Source of the DNA: Actinomycetes bacterium
GTDB taxonomy: Bacteria; Actinomycetota; Actinomycetes; Propionibacteriales; Propionibacteriaceae
NCBI GenBank assembly: GCA_023392635.1
Contig: JAEVYS010000067.1
Span: 1 to 34,556, forward strand
DNA length: 34,556 nt
Direction: 5' to 3'
In this document: piece after piece, positions 31,062-34,556 of the stretch
How the letters are laid out: the number at the start of each line of letters is the position of its first letter
Position numbering within the stretch: position 1 is the first letter of the stretch
Notes under the pieces: generated by a model
What the model was told of the DNA's origin: nothing
Seen by the model: only the letters and a program-made list of their open reading frames with translations
The model's database searches: none
Made by a program: the position numbers and the translations under genes

Positions 31062-32444
31062 TCAGGCCGCGGCCGCCACCGGGGCTTCCGCCGCCGCCGC
31101 GCGCCCGGCGCGTTCGAGTTCGACGAGGCGGCGGCGCTCCACGAACCAGGCGAGGCCCACCGTGATCGTCGCCCCCAGCCAGGCCAGGGGCGCGGCCACG
31201 CACACCCCGAGGAACCCCAGGGGGGCGACCAGCAGGATCCCGACGGCGCTGCGTGCCACGAGTTCGACCACGCCGGCGAGCAGGGGGACCCTCGTCACGC
31301 CGAGGCCCTGGATCGAATTGCGGAGGAGGAAGAGCACGGCGAGCACCACGTACAGCGAGCCGTTGATCACCAGGTAGGTGTGGGCCATCCCGACGACCTC
31401 GTCCTCGCCGGGCCCGAGGAACAGCCGGACGATGTCGGTACCGAACATGACGTTCACCGCTCCCAGCAGGATCGCGAGCGCCGCGGCGAGAACGCCGGTC
31501 CGGAACACGCCCACCCGGATGCGGTGCCACTGTCCGGCGCCGCGGTTCTGGGCGACGTAGGTGCTCATGGCCAGCCCCACGGAGGCCAGCGGGATCACCG
31601 CCACCTGGTCGACGCGCATCGCGGCCGCGAACGCGGCGACCGCGGGGGAGCCGAGCTGGTTGATGCCGTACTGGAGCACGGCGGCCCCGATGGCGATCAC
31701 CGACATCTGGAAACCCGTCGTCAGTCCCAGGTTCGCCGATTCCGACATCTCGGGGAGCCGCCGGGGCCAGTCCTGGCGCCCCACGCGGAGCAGTGGCATC
31801 CGGCGGGCGATCAGCAACACGCACAGGAGTACGGAGACACCCTGCGCCACGAGCGTCGCCGCGGCGGCTCCGCCGACGCCCATCCCGAGTCCGCCGACGA
31901 ACAGCACGACCAGGCCGGCGTTGAGGACGCACGACGTGACCAGGAACAGCAGCGGGGTGCGACTGTCACCGAGCGCCCTGATGACCGCGCTCAGGAAGTT
32001 GAAAGCCACCGTCGCCACCCCGCCGCTGAACAGGACGGTGAGGAAGGTGGTCGCATTCGCCATCAGCTCGGGCGGCGTGCCGAGCCAGCGCAGGAAGGTC
32101 GGAGCGCCGAGCGACCCGATGGCCATGATCGCGATTGCGATGCCCGCGCTTACGAGCACGCCGGTCGCCACGGCTCGGCGTACGCCGGCGAGGTCTCCGG
32201 CACCGAACGCCCGCGCCACCGGGATGCCGAGGCCGGCGGAGGCGCCCATGGCGAAGCCGAACAACAGGAACTGCAGGCTGCCGGAGGCGCCGACGGAGGC
32301 GAGCGCGTCCACGCCCAGCAGGCGACCGACCACGATCGCGTCGGTGACGGCGTACAGCTGCTGGAACAGGTTGCCGACGAGGAGGGGGAGGGTGAACACG
32401 ACGATCAGGCGGACCGGTGGGCCCACCGTCAGGTTCTTGGTCAT
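31062..32444 (-). CDS. MATE family efflux transporter
   Basis: 460 residues with about 12 transmembrane helices. The MATE-type repeats are visible: FTLPLLVGNLFQQLYAVTDAIVVGRLLG in helix 1-2, GIPVARAFGAGD, and NFLSAVIRALGDSRTPLL, with the second repeat at IGAAVLQYGINQLG. Exports drugs or metabolites in exchange for Na+ or H+. The bottom of the C-terminus is an Ala-rich tail. It converges on the VWA gene with 13 bases between. Substrate unknown. Confidence 0.92.
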   Translation of the reverse strand: MTKNLTVGPPVRLIVVFTLPLLVGNLFQQLYAVTDAIVVGRLLGVDALASVGASGSLQFLLFGFAMGASAGLGIPVARAFGAGDLAGVRRAVATGVLVSAGIAIAIMAIGSLGAPTFLRWLGTPPELMANATTFLTVLFSGGVATVAFNFLSAVIRALGDSRTPLLFLVTSCVLNAGLVVLFVGGLGMGVGGAAAATLVAQGVSVLLCVLLIARRMPLLRVGRQDWPRRLPEMSESANLGLTTGFQMSVIAIGAAVLQYGINQLGSPAVAAFAAAMRVDQVAVIPLASVGLAMSTYVAQNRGAGQWHRIRVGVFRTGVLAAALAILLGAVNVMFGTDIVRLFLGPGEDEVVGMAHTYLVINGSLYVVLAVLFLLRNSIQGLGVTRVPLLAGVVELVARSAVGILLVAPLGFLGVCVAAPLAWLGATITVGLAWFVERRRLVELERAGRAAAAEAPVAAAA

Positions 32445-32619
32445 GCAGGAGCTCTCGAAGCGAGTGGATGGGCGGCGGAGATCGGGCCGGACGAGGCGTG
32501 CTCACGCAGGAGGTCTGGCTCTCGGGACTCCCTGGCAACGTAGCCCACCGGTTCTCGAGGGCAAAACCCGCGATCAGACTGCGAGACCCGACGGCATCCG
32601 GCGTGGCAGGGTGGGCTCC

Positions 32620-32973
32620 ATGGAACACGTGCAGGGGATCGGCGGCTACTTCCTGCGGGCGAAGGATCCCGAGGCGCTGCTCGGCTGGTACCGCGAGAGC
32701 CTCGGTCTGGAGACCGACGAGTACGGCCAGTGGAACCCGGCGCCGGGGCCAACGGTGTTCGCGACGTTCGACGACGACACCGACTACTTCGGCTCGCGCA
32801 GCCAGCAGGCGATGCTGAACTTCCGGGTCCGGGACCTGGACGCCATGCTCACCCAGCTGCGCACCCGCGGCGTGGAGCCGGCAGCGGGCGTGCAGGAGAT
32901 GGAGGGTGTGGGCCGCTTCTGCTGGATCGAGGATCCGGAAGGCAACCGGATCGAACTGTGGCAGCCGTCCTGA
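32620..32973 (+). CDS. VOC family protein
   Basis: 117 residues, one vicinal-oxygen-chelate (glyoxalase/bleomycin-resistance) domain: GGYFLRAKDPEALLGWYRES at the start, FRVRDLDAML in the middle, FCWIEDPEGNRIELWQP at the end. The end motif carries the usual metal-ligand Glu. Specific reaction unknown. Start at 32620 chosen as it gives the typical MEHVxGIGGYF beginning; the longer frame from 31561 runs antisense through the MATE gene. Confidence 0.87.
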   Translation: MEHVQGIGGYFLRAKDPEALLGWYRESLGLETDEYGQWNPAPGPTVFATFDDDTDYFGSRSQQAMLNFRVRDLDAMLTQLRTRGVEPAAGVQEMEGVGRFCWIEDPEGNRIELWQPS

Positions 32974-33010
32974 CCTGTACCAACCCGGTCCGGTGAGCCA
33001 CGATGGAGTC

Positions 33011-33514
33011 ATGACGTGGACCGCTCCGCTGGTGACCCGGGAGGAATTCCCGCTCGACCTCTCCGATCGGCAGGCGCTCCAGGCGTTCATCGCCTGGCAC
33101 CGGCAGACCCTGCTGTGGAAGGTGTCGGGCCTCACCGGGGAACAGCTCGCCACCCGCGCGATCCCCAGTTCCGCGCTCACCCTCCTCGGCATCGTGCGGC
33201 ACATGGCCGAGGTGGAGCGCCACTGGTGGCGCCAGCGTGTGGCGCGTGAGGACGTCGCCCCCCTCTACGTCGACGACGAGGAGTGGACCCGCATCGACCC
33301 GGGTCGCGCGGCCGACGACTACCAGCAGCTCCTCGACGAGTGGGCCGTGGTCGACGAGATCGCCGGGCGCTACGACCTGGACGAGACGTTCGACCGGCGT
33401 GGCGAGACCTGGTCGATCCGAACCCTCTACCTCCACCTGATCGAGGAGTGGGCGCGGCACAACGGTCACGCCGACCTCCTCCGCGAGGCGATCGACGGGC
33501 AGGCGGGCGAGTAG
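33011..33514 (+). CDS. DinB/DUF664 family protein
   Basis: 167 residues in the DinB/mycothiol-dependent metalloenzyme superfamily. A four-helix bundle is expected, with conserved histidines H64 (GIVRHMAEVERHWW) and the pair in LHLIEEWARHNGHADLLRE providing the metal triad. Family members in actinobacteria use mycothiol; the reaction here is unknown. ATG at 33011, preceded by GGAG. Single gene, 37 bases after the VOC gene, so the two may be cotranscribed. Confidence 0.85.
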   Translation: MTWTAPLVTREEFPLDLSDRQALQAFIAWHRQTLLWKVSGLTGEQLATRAIPSSALTLLGIVRHMAEVERHWWRQRVAREDVAPLYVDDEEWTRIDPGRAADDYQQLLDEWAVVDEIAGRYDLDETFDRRGETWSIRTLYLHLIEEWARHNGHADLLREAIDGQAGE

Positions 33515-33566
33515 CGGCTGTCGCCCGGCCGTGCGGAGGGCCGCCGCCCCGTGTTTTCGGCATGGG

Positions 33567-33619
33567 GTAACCGTCGGCTGAACCCGAATGGTTACGGGGC
33601 CCCTCGCGCGATGACGTCA
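33567..33619. promoter_or_regulatory. Inverted repeats upstream of the phosphatase gene
   Basis: GTAACC (33567-33572) and GGTTAC (33590-33595) form an inverted repeat 23 bp centre to centre. TGACGTCA (33612-33619) is a perfect 8-bp palindrome. They are candidate operators in the 225-base gap before the gene at 33740, which has no other feature I can support. Confidence 0.3.
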
Positions 33620-33739
33620 GGAACGGTCGCGCTGAGCGTGGCAGGTGGCACAGCTTCTGAGCGCAGGTCTCCGGCCCCGCAGGGGCGGGTAAGGATCGCT
33701 CGGAGGTCGCGACGTGGGGGCGCGGCACAGGGGGGCGTG

Positions 33740-34516
33740 ATGGAGGAGACGGCGCAGGCTCGGCGCGACCCGTTGGCGCGACCCCGGATCCTCCTGGTGT
33801 GCACCGCGAACATCTGCCGCTCCCCGGCTGCCCAGTTCCTGCTCCTCGGGGGTCTGGGGGCAGCGGCGGAGTCGTGGATCGTCGAGAGCGCGGGCGTCTC
33901 GGCCGTTGACGGCGTGCCGATCGACCCCGTCATCGCGTCCCTGCTCCAGCAGCGCGGGATCGCGACGGCCGGCTTCCGCTCGCGCCGGCTCGAGGTCGGG
34001 ATGATCGCGTCCGCCGACCTCGTCCTCACCGCCTCGGCCGGTCACCGTGCCGCGGTGGCGAGGGCCTTCCCGCCGGCGGTCAGGAAGACCTTCACCCTGA
34101 AGCAACTGGCGCGCTACGCGCCCTTCCTCGACCCGGGAGGGGACCCGGCGGTACCGCCGGCCGAACGTGTGGCCCAGCTGTTGCGGACCGTGCCGATCGC
34201 CCGGGCGAAGGCAACGGAGCGGCGCCGCGCCGGCGACGACGTCACCGACCCGAGGGGACGGAGCCGACGGGCGTACACGGCCGCCGTCCGCGACCTGGAG
34301 CGAGCCTGCGCGGCCGTCGGCGCTCTCCTCGGCACGGGCGAGATGGCTGTGGGTGGGCCGCAGGAAGCGGTGCAGCGCGCCGGGGGAGAGGTCTCCACCC
34401 GCCCGTGGCCGACGGAGACCGGCCAGCAGCCCGCTTTCGGACGGCGGGTGTGGCGTCCCTCCCCGAACTCTCGTGCGGACAGCTTCTTCGAGTGGGCGTT
34501 CGACGGCCGGCGCTGA
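33740..34516 (+). CDS. Low-molecular-weight protein tyrosine phosphatase
   Basis: 258 residues. The CX5R catalytic loop VCTANICRS (C21, R27) and the later acid segment DDVTDPRGRS mark the LMW-PTP family. Bacterial members often sit at the head of exopolysaccharide clusters and dephosphorylate tyrosine kinases. The usual length is about 150-200; here about 60 extra residues follow the domain (from GEMAVGGPQ), polar and Pro/Arg-rich, with no recognised domain. ATG at 33740 (GGGGGG upstream); GTG at 33737 is possible. Confidence 0.87.
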   Translation: MEETAQARRDPLARPRILLVCTANICRSPAAQFLLLGGLGAAAESWIVESAGVSAVDGVPIDPVIASLLQQRGIATAGFRSRRLEVGMIASADLVLTASAGHRAAVARAFPPAVRKTFTLKQLARYAPFLDPGGDPAVPPAERVAQLLRTVPIARAKATERRRAGDDVTDPRGRSRRAYTAAVRDLERACAAVGALLGTGEMAVGGPQEAVQRAGGEVSTRPWPTETGQQPAFGRRVWRPSPNSRADSFFEWAFDGRR

Positions 34517-34556
34517 CCCGCCGCGGTGTGCCCGCACAGCCAGGAGGCCCCCCCCC

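Noticed and set aside
34548..34556. Run of nine C at the window end
   Set aside because: Most likely a contig edge or assembly artefact rather than a biological feature.

Overview
The window is about 34.5 kb of very GC-rich, densely coded DNA. Gene content and layout point to a free-living actinobacterium (Actinomycetota). The indicators are the proA / nadD / rsfS / phosphoglycerate-mutase-like order, a MSMEG_4193-type phosphomutase next to an SCO1664-type kinase-like protein, a MoxR plus VWA pair, an ANTAR-domain protein, several genes that look leaderless, and stress-sigma-like promoters with a GGGTAY -10. I cannot name the genus from the sequence alone. No tRNA, rRNA, CRISPR array, integrase or complete insertion sequence is visible.

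Region 1 (1-3742): the 3' part of proA, a terminator-like hairpin, then a tight operon: a 44-residue membrane peptide, nadD, rsfS, a GpgP-like phosphatase and a DJ-1/PfpI protein. Region 2 (3735-8129): two tandem secreted glycerophosphodiesterase paralogues on the minus strand, a YcaQ/AlkX-like DNA glycosylase and a bifunctional-nuclease (DUF151) protein. Region 3 (8130-14853) looks stress-related. It has a leader region with a possible Cys-Cys leader peptide and a stress-sigma-like promoter, a YHS protein and an acidic peptide, a 1054-residue hybrid histidine kinase ending in an RNA-binding ANTAR domain, a general-stress-type SDR, topoisomerase IB and a DUF6328 membrane protein.

Region 4 (14857-25200) is the most interesting part. 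A CPBP membrane protease is followed by a fusion of an NAD(P)-binding SDR with a TspO/MBR domain. A four-copy hairpin repeat array then supplies the stop codons of both convergent neighbours. Next come a CarH/LitR-type B12-dependent light-sensing repressor, a divergent intergenic region with tandem 11-bp direct repeats, a second TspO-like membrane protein, and idi-crtE-crtI-crtB-crtYc-crtYd-crtU. The last seven genes are joined by six consecutive 4-nt stop/start overlaps. The gene set predicts an aromatic carotenoid (isorenieratene type) made through lycopene and beta-carotene. Expression is probably switched on by light when AdoB12-bound CarH is destroyed, with TspO-type proteins on both sides of the regulator.

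Region 5 (25300-34556): a small Rho_N/SAP-like protein, an exported single-domain cytochrome b5, the SCO1664/MSMEG_4193 pair (apparently without DUF3090 between them), a MoxR-VWA pair, a MATE exporter, a VOC protein, a DinB/DUF664 protein and a low-molecular-weight protein tyrosine phosphatase with a long C-terminal tail. The window ends in a run of nine C, probably a contig edge.
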